Positions 31,140 to 43,245 are shown, numbered from the stretch's first letter. The stretch: 64,000 nt of DNA from Clavelina lepadiformis (GCF_947623445.1 NC_135243.1:17058479-17122478), one strand, 5' to 3'. Notes: generated from the letters alone by a model not told the origin. Translations and numbers: made by a program.

Positions 31140-34100
31140 TTATTTATTTCTCTGTGTTGGTGATCTAGGGATGATTTTATCCAAATCTTGGTTCCGTGAA
31201 GTTGATGGTTTCTTCTTTTCTTGGGATGTTGCTTGATTTTTGATGATTTTGAATTTGCATTTTATTTTCCATAATGTTTCCTGCATTTTTCTGTTAGTGT
31301 TGGTAATGTATTTATTGCTTTTGTCTTGATTTTCTTTCAGCTGGATGATTTCTTCTCTGTATATTGTTAATAGTTTCCTGATGATGTTGATTTTTGGCAT
31401 GTCATTTGGAAGTAGGTTGTACATGATGGCTCGTTGTAGATTGGAAAGTTGGGTGTTGGTTTCTTCTTTGATTGTGTCGATAATGTACTTTCTAATAATA
31501 TTTGTAGTTTTACATTGGAGTAAGACATGATTTATGGTGTCCCTTTCTGTTGAGCAGAGTTTACATTTTACTTTGCGAATTTCATTAGATTTTGTCTTGT
31601 ATAATTTTTTCTTGTCGTAGAAGGATCCACAGATGAAGGCTTTGTGTGCTACTTTGTATGATAGTGATTGTTCTGCTAGGGTGAAGAAGTTGCAGTTTTT
31701 TATTTTTAAAAGAATATTTGTCCATGGAATTGGTTGATCTTGGTCATCTTTGATGTCAGATTGGGTGCATTTTTGTTCCAGAAGGGTACGGTACAATTCT
31801 TTTGATGTTGTCGCGTGCATCTTATAGGCCAGGAGGTTGTATTTTTGAAGGATGTCCCATCTTTTTTTCCATGTTTCATTTGGTTTGGGTCGATGCGGTA
31901 TAGAATTGGAGTAGATGTTTGGATTGATTTGTTTTACGAGGGTTCCCATGTTGTACTTGGCCCATTGTATGAAAAAGGAGTTTTCATAATTATCTTCTTG
32001 TATTGTGGTTGTCATTGAGATTAAGTATGTTGTAGCACATTTCATTTCTATGTCTGGTATTTGAAGTCCTCCTTTGTTGTAGGGTGCAATAAGTTGTTTT
32101 CTTGCTTGAGGTTCTATGATTTGGGGATACCATAGAAATTTGAAGATTTTGTTTTCTATTTGATTTATAGTACTCTGTCTAGGGTAGAAGATGGCTGCAA
32201 CTTGTAGTATATGTGGTAGGATGAGGGCATTGATGATATTTTTTCTTCCCAGTAATGATAATCTTCTGGATTTGTGTTGATTTGTTATCTTCTCGATTTT
32301 GTTAAGGGTTTGATTCCAGTTGATGTTGGCGGTGTTTTCTGTCATCGAAAAAATGATTCCTAGGATCTTGCTTGTGTTTTCTTTGGTGCTATTTGGGATG
32401 ATTTGTTTAATTTCATTATAGAGTGGGTCCGAGTTGCAGCAAATGATGGTTTTGTTTTGATTAATTTTTAGTCCTGATTGTCTTGAGAAATTTCGTAAGG
32501 TCTCGATTATTTTGTTCAGTGATTCTTTTTCTTGAATGAAGAATGTGATATCATCAGCGTATTGTTGGACCGTCAGATGCTGATTTCCCACAGAGCATCC
32601 ATGAATGTTGGGATTTTGGATGATTTTATATGTCAGGGTGTTAATAGCTATTATGAATAGCAGCATGCTTAAAGGGCATCCTTGTCTTACTCCTGATTGA
32701 ACGTTGATTGGGTTGGTTAGGTTTTGACTTATGCGGATTCTTGCTTGAGGATTTTTGTACATGATTTTTATCCATTTGATGATCGTTTTTGGTATGTTCA
32801 TACGTTTCAGTGTCATGATGATGAATTGATGGCTGAGGTTGTCGAATGCTTTTTTAAAGTCAAATTGTAGGATGGCCAATCTTGATTTTGTGTCCTGGGA
32901 TTGTTCCATTGCTGCTTGTATATTGAGATGTATTTTTCTAATGTTTCTTCCAGGAAGTCCACATTGTTGGTGTTGAAGGATGTGGTCTTGAACGTACGGT
33001 ATCAGTTTATTTTTTAGAATCATACTCAGAATTTTATAGTCTGTGTTTAATAATGCTATAGGCCTCCAGTTCTTTATTTCTTCTTTGTTTCCTTTTTTTG
33101 GTAGTAGTGTTATGATTGCCATATACTGTGATGGAGTTAGTATTCCTCTCAGATAGGTGTTGTTGTATATTTCTTGCAGTATTGGAAGCAGGATTTGTTG
33201 ATGTGCTTTATAAAATTCTGTGGTTAGGCCGTCGGATCCGGGGGACTTGTTGTTGTGTAATTGCTCTATTGCTGTCTTGATTTCTTCTTTTGATACAAAT
33301 GGTGTTGGTTCTTTTTCATTATCTGATGTTATAGGTGGTATTGTTGATAGATATTGTTGGCATTCTTCTTTTGATGGTTGTGTGTCTTGGTTCCATAGTT
33401 GATCGTAAAAATCATATGCAATTTGTTCAATTCCTTCTATTTGTGTGATTTTTGTTCCTTGTGCACTGATTAAGCATTGTATGTCTTTTTTCCCTTGTTT
33501 CTTGTTTTCGCTTCTGTAGAATAGTTTTGTTGGCTCTTCGGCATCATCAAATATTTTTGTTCTGGATCTTGTCATTGCTCCTTTGTCTTTTTGTACCTGT
33601 ATTTTCTTTATAGATTCTTGTATTTTCATGAGTTCATTTTGGTCTGTAGGGTTCGTCGAGTTTTTGATAGTTTCTCTTCGATATTGATAGTATATCATTT
33701 TTTCCTTTTGTTGTTTGTGTATTTGTTTTGAGAGTTTTTGATAATGTTGTCTCAATTTTCTTTTTGTGTAGTCCCACCATTCTAGGGGGTCTGTTGTTCT
33801 TCTCGGGTTTTCGATAAAGTTTCTAATTACAGTATCAGTGCTTGTGTGTTCCATTTCCTGATTGAGAATAGATGAGTTTAGTTTCCATAAGTTTATTTGT
33901 CTTCTTCTTGGTGGGGTTGAGAATCTTAGTGCAATTAATGGTCCATATTTGTGATCGGAGAAGTGGTTATTCACATAAGTAGATTGGATGGTCTTGGTCT
34001 GTAGATCTTTTGGGATGTAAATTCGGTCTATTCTTGTAGCCGATTTTTTTGTAATATATGAGAAGACGTTCTTTTGGGGATGGAAGCATCGGTAGGAGTC

Positions 34101-34667
34101 GCATAGTTGAGTTTTGGTGATAAGATTTCTCAGTGTTTCTTGGTCTGGTCTTGCTTGGGTTGGATTTATTGTATCTTCAGAATCAATTATCATATTGAAG
34201 TCACCTGCCATGATGATTTCATTGGATGTATTCGTTTCTATGTGTTGTGCCAGTTGTAGGATTTGTTCTTTCCTGCAGAGTACGTTTTGATATGCTCCAC
34301 CTGATTTCAAATATACATTTATGATTGAGATTTCCTTGTCTGCTATACTTATATTAAGTTGCTGGATTCTATTTTTGATGATAATGTGTTGGTCTTTAAG
34401 AAGAAGTCTTTCTCTATTTTTCCGAGTGATGATACAAGTACCATTTTTGAATTGTTTTGTCGTTGTTCTTTTTTCTTCTGTGTTTAGATATATTTCTAGG
34501 TTGAGATTTTGTGTCCACATTCGGATGGTTTCCTTGTCGATGAGGTGGGTTTCTTGAAGGCAGAGGATGTCTATTTTATTGTTAACTATGTATTGTTCTA
34601 TGTCTTGTAGGGAAGGCATGATGCTATTACAGTTTATTGATGCTATTACTATGCTAATGCCCTCCAT
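31140..34667 (-). CDS. ORF2: LINE ORF2: APE endonuclease / reverse transcriptase, second copy
   Basis: 1175 residues, identical in sequence to the product of 20482-24009, with all endonuclease, reverse transcriptase (YADD) and C-terminal CCHC residues kept. The absence of any amino-acid change between the copies argues for a very young element or recent block duplication. Confidence 0.95.
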   Translation of the reverse strand: MEGISIVIASINCNSIMPSLQDIEQYIVNNKIDILCLQETHLIDKETIRMWTQNLNLEIYLNTEEKRTTTKQFKNGTCIITRKNRERLLLKDQHIIIKNRIQQLNISIADKEISIINVYLKSGGAYQNVLCRKEQILQLAQHIETNTSNEIIMAGDFNMIIDSEDTINPTQARPDQETLRNLITKTQLCDSYRCFHPQKNVFSYITKKSATRIDRIYIPKDLQTKTIQSTYVNNHFSDHKYGPLIALRFSTPPRRRQINLWKLNSSILNQEMEHTSTDTVIRNFIENPRRTTDPLEWWDYTKRKLRQHYQKLSKQIHKQQKEKMIYYQYRRETIKNSTNPTDQNELMKIQESIKKIQVQKDKGAMTRSRTKIFDDAEEPTKLFYRSENKKQGKKDIQCLISAQGTKITQIEGIEQIAYDFYDQLWNQDTQPSKEECQQYLSTIPPITSDNEKEPTPFVSKEEIKTAIEQLHNNKSPGSDGLTTEFYKAHQQILLPILQEIYNNTYLRGILTPSQYMAIITLLPKKGNKEEIKNWRPIALLNTDYKILSMILKNKLIPYVQDHILQHQQCGLPGRNIRKIHLNIQAAMEQSQDTKSRLAILQFDFKKAFDNLSHQFIIMTLKRMNIPKTIIKWIKIMYKNPQARIRISQNLTNPINVQSGVRQGCPLSMLLFIIAINTLTYKIIQNPNIHGCSVGNQHLTVQQYADDITFFIQEKESLNKIIETLRNFSRQSGLKINQNKTIICCNSDPLYNEIKQIIPNSTKENTSKILGIIFSMTENTANINWNQTLNKIEKITNQHKSRRLSLLGRKNIINALILPHILQVAAIFYPRQSTINQIENKIFKFLWYPQIIEPQARKQLIAPYNKGGLQIPDIEMKCATTYLISMTTTIQEDNYENSFFIQWAKYNMGTLVKQINPNIYSNSIPHRPKPNETWKKRWDILQKYNLLAYKMHATTSKELYRTLLEQKCTQSDIKDDQDQPIPWTNILLKIKNCNFFTLAEQSLSYKVAHKAFICGSFYDKKKLYKTKSNEIRKVKCKLCSTERDTINHVLLQCKTTNIIRKYIIDTIKEETNTQLSNLQRAIMYNLLPNDMPKINIIRKLLTIYREEIIQLKENQDKSNKYITNTNRKMQETLWKIKCKFKIIKNQATSQEKKKPSTSRNQDLDKIIPRSPTQRNK

Positions 34668-34706
34668 CGGAAAGATTTCTTCACTTGCTTGTTGTTTGAT
34701 GTTGAT

Positions 34707-35792
34707 TTAATGAGGGGATGTTGATTTGCTTCTTTGTTTTTTTGGTGTGGGAGTGTCACTGCCCGATGTGCCTCTCCCTCTTTTTTCTTGAACTTGAAAT
34801 GTTTCAAATGTTTTAATGGTGCTTGGGTTTGTTGAATTTAGTAATTGTTCAAGGTATCTTGCGTTTTCTTCTATAGACGTGGTGGTGTCTATGTCCGTAT
34901 CCATTATGCTGTTGTTGGGGGCGGTGTTTGTGTCGGATTGATCGTCATCTTCTGGGGAACTATCTGTTTCCATGTTTTTGTTGGTTTTGGAGCTGCATCC
35001 CTGCTCGTCTGATTTTTGTTGAGGTTCTTGTTGCGGGGGGGTTTTGTGGAGTCTTGTTGTTTCGTCTTGTTGATTTGTGGAGTTTGTTTCTGATTTGTTT
35101 TGAGTGGTGTTGGAGGGTGTATTGAGGACGGCATTTCTATAGGATATGATTCCTTTCCCCGTCGGCTCAGATTGTACTGGTGGAGTTGATTTTTTTGGAC
35201 ATTCTTGAATGTTGTGTCCTATTGCTTTGCAATAATTACATCTGTTTCGTTTCCTTGACGACATAATTATTTCAACCGGTTTCTCATTAATTGTGATTTG
35301 TTCTGGAATATTATTTTCTTTAATGTCCTCGATAAGGAGGTGCAGATATGAGTTGCGGAACTCTGGAAACTCTCGGTAATGGCCAAACTGTTGGCGAAGA
35401 AGCTTGCCCCATTGTTGTTGTGTGACAATATCGGCGATTTCTTCTAGTGGTGTTTCGAATGGAACTGGGTGGAGGGTGATGGTCGTTGCTGGGGGTCTTG
35501 GTTCTTGCACCGTGATCCCGATTTGAGTACCATCATTTAGATGGATGAGTTGTCTTGTTGAAAATCTTCTTTTAAAGAAGTGCATTTGTTCTGCACTGTT
35601 TTCTGCCTTGAAGGTGATGGAATATAATTTTCTTATGTGGTTGATTTGAGTGATACCAAAGATTTCTTTTTTGGCGTGTGAGAATGGTCCTTCCGCCCGG
35701 AAGAGGTTCATGAAGTCGCTTATGTTGAAGGGGTAATCGGTTGGGCATTGTACCTCGAAGTTGAGGGTACGAACCTGTTTGAAAAGAACCAT
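34707..35792 (-). CDS. ORF1: LINE ORF1: CCHC zinc-knuckle protein, second copy
   Basis: 361 residues, identical to the product of 24049-25134. The same in-frame TAA and 39-nt gap precede ORF2. Confidence 0.9.
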   Translation of the reverse strand: MVLFKQVRTLNFEVQCPTDYPFNISDFMNLFRAEGPFSHAKKEIFGITQINHIRKLYSITFKAENSAEQMHFFKRRFSTRQLIHLNDGTQIGITVQEPRPPATTITLHPVPFETPLEEIADIVTQQQWGKLLRQQFGHYREFPEFRNSYLHLLIEDIKENNIPEQITINEKPVEIIMSSRKRNRCNYCKAIGHNIQECPKKSTPPVQSEPTGKGIISYRNAVLNTPSNTTQNKSETNSTNQQDETTRLHKTPPQQEPQQKSDEQGCSSKTNKNMETDSSPEDDDQSDTNTAPNNSIMDTDIDTTTSIEENARYLEQLLNSTNPSTIKTFETFQVQEKRGRGTSGSDTPTPKKQRSKSTSPH

Positions 35793-36219
35793 TTTTGAAT
35801 AATGGTATTCGTTAGGGGGATTTCCGCAAAAAAGGCGGGAAAAATTGGCGTGGTTAGGCTAGGCCTAGTTAGAAAGCCTTCTAAAGGCGTTCTAACGTAA
35901 TTAAAAGGAGAAACCTTGACTTTTTTAGGTTATATAACTGATATTTAGGCTAATTACCAAAAATCAGAACTTAAGATAGGGTATTTCCTAGGTTCTAGGC
36001 AAATGAAAAAAAAGCCGGCAAATTTTCCGACTTTTTAGGTTTAGCTCTAAAAAGAGCTTTTTGTTGAAAACTGAGAAAACTTTCTGTGAGAAAGTTTTAG
36101 ATAATTACTTTATAGAGATTTTAAACCATAGATAGCTCACTAAGACTGTCTGATCGCTGAGATATTCTGAGATATAGATCTGGACCTGAAGAGCTCGAAA
36201 AACACGTCCGAACCCGACT
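35793..36219 (-). promoter_or_regulatory. LINE 5' UTR, second copy
   Basis: Same leader and hairpins as 25135-25561; joined to U2 nt 42 in the same way. Confidence 0.6.
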
Positions 36220-36848
36220 GATACTACACTTGATCTTAGCTCTTGAGAGCCGAGAAGCGATACCTCTACATCTTCCCGGACTCTTTTTATTCTTCTCAAA
36301 ATCCTCCTCGACCTCCAAACGTTCCTATATCGCCCGCCACAAGACGCCAAACTGACGAACTCAACCAGCCAGCAGACAGACGACAATCTTCTGGCCGCCG
36401 CCCAGTCACATGATTTGCTGCTTGATGGTTATTGGACCGTGACAGTGGAGATATTTTGTGTCTATCCCGTGGAGGCCATTTCTTGCATTTTTCAGCTTTT
36501 TGCTATCAAACTGGGAAATACCCTAAAACGATCGCTTTCATTAGTACTCACAACAAATGTAGTAACAGCAGCAGCAGCACAGTTGACTTGAAGAAACTTT
36601 CACAAGATAAATCGGGGATTTATCCATTTTATCAAACCATTCCTGCTGTCACACAGGGCCGACAGTCAATTTCTCATTTTACCGGTGACGCAGGTGTACA
36701 ACATTTATCCCATAGACATTAGTCGATCATCGATCAATCCATCCGCCCATCGTCTTTTTTTTTTTTTTTTTTTTTTCCTCCTCCTCCTCTTCTTCTTCTT
36801 TTCTTCAGACTACTTTAATACAAACAAGAGTATCCCACCAGGGTGGGA

Positions 36849-37037
36849 GATGGGCCGAAGCAGCAGGTACTGCAATAGCTGCACAACCCTCAAACGAGCA
36901 GGCGCAAGCGCCTAGCGTCGTTCACCGTTCAAAAATCCGTTTAATCGAAGAGCAGTTCAATGAACTGCGTCCCAGGGATTAAACTGAGAAGAACAGATAC
37001 TACACTTGATCTTAGCTCTTGAGAGCCGAGAAGCGAT
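36849..37037 (-). ncRNA. U2: U2 snRNA gene, intact copy
   Basis: Uninterrupted copy; first intact one of block 3. Confidence 0.95.
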
Positions 37038-37624
37038 ACCTCTACATCTTCCCGGACTCTTTTTATTCTTCTCAAAATCCTCCTCGACCTCCAAACGTTC
37101 CTATATCGCCCGCCACAAGACGCCAAACTGACGAACTCAACCAGCCAGCAGACAGACGACAATCTTCTGGCCGCCGCCCAGTCACATGATTTGCTGCTTG
37201 ATGGTTATTGGACCGTGACAGTGGAGATATTTTGTGTCTATCCCGTGGAGGCCATTTCTTGCATTTTTCAGCTTTTTGCTATCAAACTGGGAAATACCCT
37301 AAAACGATCGCTTTCATTAGTACTCACAACAAATGTAGTAACAGCAGCAGCAGCACAGTTGACTTGAAGAAACTTTCACAAGATAAATCGGGGATTTATC
37401 CATTTTATCAAACCATTCCTGCTGTCACACAGGGCCGACAGTCAATTTCTCATTTTACCGGTGACGCAGGTGTACAACATTTATCCCATAGACATTAGTC
37501 GATCATCGATCAATCCATCCGCCCATCGTCTTTTTTTTTTTTTTTTTTTTTTCCTCCTCCTCCTCTTCTTCTTCTTTTCTTCAGACTACTTTAATACAAA
37601 CAAGAGTATCCCACCAGGGTGGGA

Positions 37625-37813
37625 GATGGGCCGAAGCAGCAGGTACTGCAATAGCTGCACAACCCTCAAACGAGCAGGCGCAAGCGCCTAGCGTCGTTCA
37701 CCGTTCAAAAATCCGTTTAATCGAAGAGCAGTTCAATGAACTGCGTCCCAGGGATTAAACTGAGAAGAACAGATACTACACTTGATCTTAGCTCTTGAGA
37801 GCCGAGAAGCGAT
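37625..37813 (-). ncRNA. U2: U2 snRNA gene, intact copy
   Basis: Uninterrupted copy; base -8 is C. Confidence 0.95.
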
Positions 37814-38400
37814 ACCTCTACATCTTCCCGGACTCTTTTTATTCTTCTCAAAATCCTCCTCGACCTCCAAACGTTCCTATATCGCCCGCCACAAGACGCC
37901 AAACTGACGAACTCAACCAGCCAGCAGACAGACGACAATCTTCTGGCCGCCGCCCAGTCACATGATTTGCTGCTTGATGGTTATTGGACCGTGACAGTGG
38001 AGATATTTTGTGTCTATCCCGTGGAGGCCATTTCTTGCATTTTTCAGCTTTTTGCTATCAAACTGGGAAATACCCTAAAACGATCGCTTTCATTAGTACT
38101 CACAACAAATGTAGTAACAGCAGCAGCAGCACAGTTGACTTGAAGAAACTTTCACAAGATAAATCGGGGATTTATCCATTTTATCAAACCATTCCTGCTG
38201 TCACACAGGGCCGACAGTCAATTTCTCATTTTACCGGTGACGCAGGTGTACAACATTTATCCCATAGACATTAGTCGATCATCGATCAATCCATCCGCCC
38301 ATCGTCTTTTTTTTTTTTTTTTTTTTTTCCTCCTCCTCCTCTTCTTCTTCTTTTCTTCAGACTACTTTAATACAAACAAGAGTATCCCACCAGGGTGGGA

Positions 38401-38589
38401 GATGGGCCGAAGCAGCAGGTACTGCAATAGCTGCACAACCCTCAAACGAGCAGGCGCAAGCGCCTAGCGTCGTTCACCGTTCAAAAATCCGTTTAATCGA
38501 AGAGCAGTTCAATGAACTGCGTCCCAGGGATTAAACTGAGAAGAACAGATACTACACTTGATCTTAGCTCTTGAGAGCCGAGAAGCGAT
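38401..38589 (-). ncRNA. U2: U2 snRNA gene, intact copy
   Basis: Uninterrupted copy; base -8 is C. Confidence 0.95.
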
Positions 38590-39176
38590 ACCTCTACATC
38601 TTCCCGGACTCTTTTTATTCTTCTCAAAATCCTCCTCGACCTCCAAACGTTCCTATATCGCCCGCCACAAGACGCCAAACTGACGAACTCAACCAGCCAG
38701 CAGACAGACGACAATCTTCTGGCCGCCGCCCAGTCACATGATTTGCTGCTTGATGGTTATTGGACCGTGACAGTGGAGATATTTTGTGTCTATCCCGTGG
38801 AGGCCATTTCTTGCATTTTTCAGCTTTTTGCTATCAAACTGGGAAATACCCTAAAACGATCGCTTTCATTAGTACTCACAACAAATGTAGTAACAGCAGC
38901 AGCAGCACAGTTGACTTGAAGAAACTTTCACAAGATAAATCGGGGATTTATCCATTTTATCAAACCATTCCTGCTGTCACACAGGGCCGACAGTCAATTT
39001 CTCATTTTACCGGTGACGCAGGTGTACAACATTTATCCCATAGACATTAGTCGATCATCGATCAATCCATCCGCCCATCGTCTTTTTTTTTTTTTTTTTT
39101 TTTTCCTCCTCCTCCTCTTCTTCTTCTTTTCTTCAGACTACTTTAATACAAACAAGAGTATCCCACCAGGGTGGGA

Positions 39177-39365
39177 GATGGGCCGAAGCAGCAGGTACTG
39201 CAATAGCTGCACAACCCTCAAACGAGCAGGCGCAAGCGCCTAGCGTCGTTCACCGTTCAAAAATCCGTTTAATCGAAGAGCAGTTCAATGAACTGCGTCC
39301 CAGGGATTAAACTGAGAAGAACAGATACTACACTTGATCTTAGCTCTTGAGAGCCGAGAAGCGAT
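39177..39365 (-). ncRNA. U2: U2 snRNA gene, intact copy
   Basis: Uninterrupted copy; base -8 is C. Confidence 0.95.
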
Positions 39366-39952
39366 ACCTCTACATCTTCCCGGACTCTTTTTATTCTTCT
39401 CAAAATCCTCCTCGACCTCCAAACGTTCCTATATCGCCCGCCACAAGACGCCAAACTGACGAACTCAACCAGCCAGCAGACAGACGACAATCTTCTGGCC
39501 GCCGCCCAGTCACATGATTTGCTGCTTGATGGTTATTGGACCGTGACAGTGGAGATATTTTGTGTCTATCCCGTGGAGGCCATTTCTTGCATTTTTCAGC
39601 TTTTTGCTATCAAACTGGGAAATACCCTAAAACGATCGCTTTCATTAGTACTCACAACAAATGTAGTAACAGCAGCAGCAGCACAGTTGACTTGAAGAAA
39701 CTTTCACAAGATAAATCGGGGATTTATCCATTTTATCAAACCATTCCTGCTGTCACACAGGGCCGACAGTCAATTTCTCATTTTACCGGTGACGCAGGTG
39801 TACAACATTTATCCCATAGACATTAGTCGATCATCGATCAATCCATCCGCCCATCGTCTTTTTTTTTTTTTTTTTTTTTTCCTCCTCCTCCTCTTCTTCT
39901 TCTTTTCTTCAGACTACTTTAATACAAACAAGAGTATCCCACCAGGGTGGGA

Positions 39953-40141
39953 GATGGGCCGAAGCAGCAGGTACTGCAATAGCTGCACAACCCTCAAACG
40001 AGCAGGCGCAAGCGCCTAGCGTCGTTCACCGTTCAAAAATCCGTTTAATCGAAGAGCAGTTCAATGAACTGCGTCCCAGGGATTAAACTGAGAAGAACAG
40101 ATACTACACTTGATCTTAGCTCTTGAGAGCCGAGAAGCGAT
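39953..40141 (-). ncRNA. U2: U2 snRNA gene, intact copy
   Basis: Uninterrupted copy; base -8 is C. Confidence 0.95.
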
Positions 40142-40728
40142 ACCTCTACATCTTCCCGGACTCTTTTTATTCTTCTCAAAATCCTCCTCGACCTCCAAAC
40201 GTTCCTATATCGCCCGCCACAAGACGCCAAACTGACGAACTCAACCAGCCAGCAGACAGACGACAATCTTCTGGCCGCCGCCCAGTCACATGATTTGCTG
40301 CTTGATGGTTATTGGACCGTGACAGTGGAGATATTTTGTGTCTATCCCGTGGAGGCCATTTCTTGCATTTTTCAGCTTTTTGCTATCAAACTGGGAAATA
40401 CCCTAAAACGATCGCTTTCATTAGTACTCACAACAAATGTAGTAACAGCAGCAGCAGCACAGTTGACTTGAAGAAACTTTCACAAGATAAATCGGGGATT
40501 TATCCATTTTATCAAACCATTCCTGCTGTCACACAGGGCCGACAGTCAATTTCTCATTTTACCGGTGACGCAGGTGTACAACATTTATCCCATAGACATT
40601 AGTCGATCATCGATCAATCCATCCGCCCATCGTCTTTTTTTTTTTTTTTTTTTTTTCCTCCTCCTCCTCTTCTTCTTCTTTTCTTCAGACTACTTTAATA
40701 CAAACAAGAGTATCCCACCAGGGTGGGA

Positions 40729-40917
40729 GATGGGCCGAAGCAGCAGGTACTGCAATAGCTGCACAACCCTCAAACGAGCAGGCGCAAGCGCCTAGCGTCG
40801 TTCACCGTTCAAAAATCCGTTTAATCGAAGAGCAGTTCAATGAACTGCGTCCCAGGGATTAAACTGAGAAGAACAGATACTACACTTGATCTTAGCTCTT
40901 GAGAGCCGAGAAGCGAT
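40729..40917 (-). ncRNA. U2: U2 snRNA gene, intact copy
   Basis: Uninterrupted copy; base -8 is C. Confidence 0.95.
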
Positions 40918-41504
40918 ACCTCTACATCTTCCCGGACTCTTTTTATTCTTCTCAAAATCCTCCTCGACCTCCAAACGTTCCTATATCGCCCGCCACAAGA
41001 CGCCAAACTGACGAACTCAACCAGCCAGCAGACAGACGACAATCTTCTGGCCGCCGCCCAGTCACATGATTTGCTGCTTGATGGTTATTGGACCGTGACA
41101 GTGGAGATATTTTGTGTCTATCCCGTGGAGGCCATTTCTTGCATTTTTCAGCTTTTTGCTATCAAACTGGGAAATACCCTAAAACGATCGCTTTCATTAG
41201 TACTCACAACAAATGTAGTAACAGCAGCAGCAGCACAGTTGACTTGAAGAAACTTTCACAAGATAAATCGGGGATTTATCCATTTTATCAAACCATTCCT
41301 GCTGTCACACAGGGCCGACAGTCAATTTCTCATTTTACCGGTGACGCAGGTGTACAACATTTATCCCATAGACATTAGTCGATCATCGATCAATCCATCC
41401 GCCCATCGTCTTTTTTTTTTTTTTTTTTTTTTCCTCCTCCTCCTCTTCTTCTTCTTTTCTTCAGACTACTTTAATACAAACAAGAGTATCCCACCAGGGT
41501 GGGA

Positions 41505-41693
41505 GATGGGCCGAAGCAGCAGGTACTGCAATAGCTGCACAACCCTCAAACGAGCAGGCGCAAGCGCCTAGCGTCGTTCACCGTTCAAAAATCCGTTTAA
41601 TCGAAGAGCAGTTCAATGAACTGCGTCCCAGGGATTAAACTGAGAAGAACAGATACTACACTTGATCTTAGCTCTTGAGAGCCGAGAAGCGAT
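41505..41693 (-). ncRNA. U2: U2 snRNA gene, intact copy
   Basis: Uninterrupted copy; base -8 is C. Confidence 0.95.
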
Positions 41694-42280
41694 ACCTCTA
41701 CATCTTCCCGGACTCTTTTTATTCTTCTCAAAATCCTCCTCGACCTCCAAACGTTCCTATATCGCCCGCCACAAGACGCCAAACTGACGAACTCAACCAG
41801 CCAGCAGACAGACGACAATCTTCTGGCCGCCGCCCAGTCACATGATTTGCTGCTTGATGGTTATTGGACCGTGACAGTGGAGATATTTTGTGTCTATCCC
41901 GTGGAGGCCATTTCTTGCATTTTTCAGCTTTTTGCTATCAAACTGGGAAATACCCTAAAACGATCGCTTTCATTAGTACTCACAACAAATGTAGTAACAG
42001 CAGCAGCAGCACAGTTGACTTGAAGAAACTTTCACAAGATAAATCGGGGATTTATCCATTTTATCAAACCATTCCTGCTGTCACACAGGGCCGACAGTCA
42101 ATTTCTCATTTTACCGGTGACGCAGGTGTACAACATTTATCCCATAGACATTAGTCGATCATCGATCAATCCATCCGCCCATCGTCTTTTTTTTTTTTTT
42201 TTTTTTTTCCTCCTCCTCCTCTTCTTCTTCTTTTCTTCAGACTACTTTAATACAAACAAGAGTATCCCACCAGGGTGGGA

Positions 42281-42469
42281 GATGGGCCGAAGCAGCAGGT
42301 ACTGCAATAGCTGCACAACCCTCAAACGAGCAGGCGCAAGCGCCTAGCGTCGTTCACCGTTCAAAAATCCGTTTAATCGAAGAGCAGTTCAATGAACTGC
42401 GTCCCAGGGATTAAACTGAGAAGAACAGATACTACACTTGATCTTAGCTCTTGAGAGCCGAGAAGCGAT
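42281..42469 (-). ncRNA. U2: U2 snRNA gene, intact copy
   Basis: Uninterrupted copy; base -8 is C. Confidence 0.95.
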
Positions 42470-43056
42470 ACCTCTACATCTTCCCGGACTCTTTTTATTC
42501 TTCTCAAAATCCTCCTCGACCTCCAAACGTTCCTATATCGCCCGCCACAAGACGCCAAACTGACGAACTCAACCAGCCAGCAGACAGACGACAATCTTCT
42601 GGCCGCCGCCCAGTCACATGATTTGCTGCTTGATGGTTATTGGACCGTGACAGTGGAGATATTTTGTGTCTATCCCGTGGAGGCCATTTCTTGCATTTTT
42701 CAGCTTTTTGCTATCAAACTGGGAAATACCCTAAAACGATCGCTTTCATTAGTACTCACAACAAATGTAGTAACAGCAGCAGCAGCACAGTTGACTTGAA
42801 GAAACTTTCACAAGATAAATCGGGGATTTATCCATTTTATCAAACCATTCCTGCTGTCACACAGGGCCGACAGTCAATTTCTCATTTTACCGGTGACGCA
42901 GGTGTACAACATTTATCCCATAGACATTAGTCGATCATCGATCAATCCATCCGCCCATCGTCTTTTTTTTTTTTTTTTTTTTTTCCTCCTCCTCCTCTTC
43001 TTCTTCTTTTCTTCAGACTACTTTAATACAAACAAGAGTATCCCACCAGGGTGGGA

Positions 43057-43245
43057 GATGGGCCGAAGCAGCAGGTACTGCAATAGCTGCACAACCCTCA
43101 AACGAGCAGGCGCAAGCGCCTAGCGTCGTTCACCGTTCAAAAATCCGTTTAATCGAAGAGCAGTTCAATGAACTGCGTCCCAGGGATTAAACTGAGAAGA
43201 ACAGATACTACACTTGATCTTAGCTCTTGAGAGCCGAGAAGCGAT
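43057..43245 (-). ncRNA. U2: U2 snRNA gene, intact copy
   Basis: Uninterrupted copy; base -8 is C. Confidence 0.95.

Larger units (their letters stand above)
29452..36219 (-). mobile_element. Full-length Keno-like LINE in U2, second copy
   Basis: A 6768-bp near-identical copy of the LINE at 18793-25561, offset 10658 bp. Both predicted proteins are identical to those of the first copy. The difference I find is one A fewer in the tail (18 against 19). 5' junction, target duplication and UTRs agree. This means either duplication of a LINE-bearing block or a very recent second insertion. Confidence 0.92.
29295..36261 (-). pseudogene. U2: U2 gene split by second full-length LINE
   Basis: U2 nt 1-42 are at 36220-36261 and nt 33 onward at 29295-29451. 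The same 10-bp duplication GTGTAGTATC is present. Confidence 0.93.
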
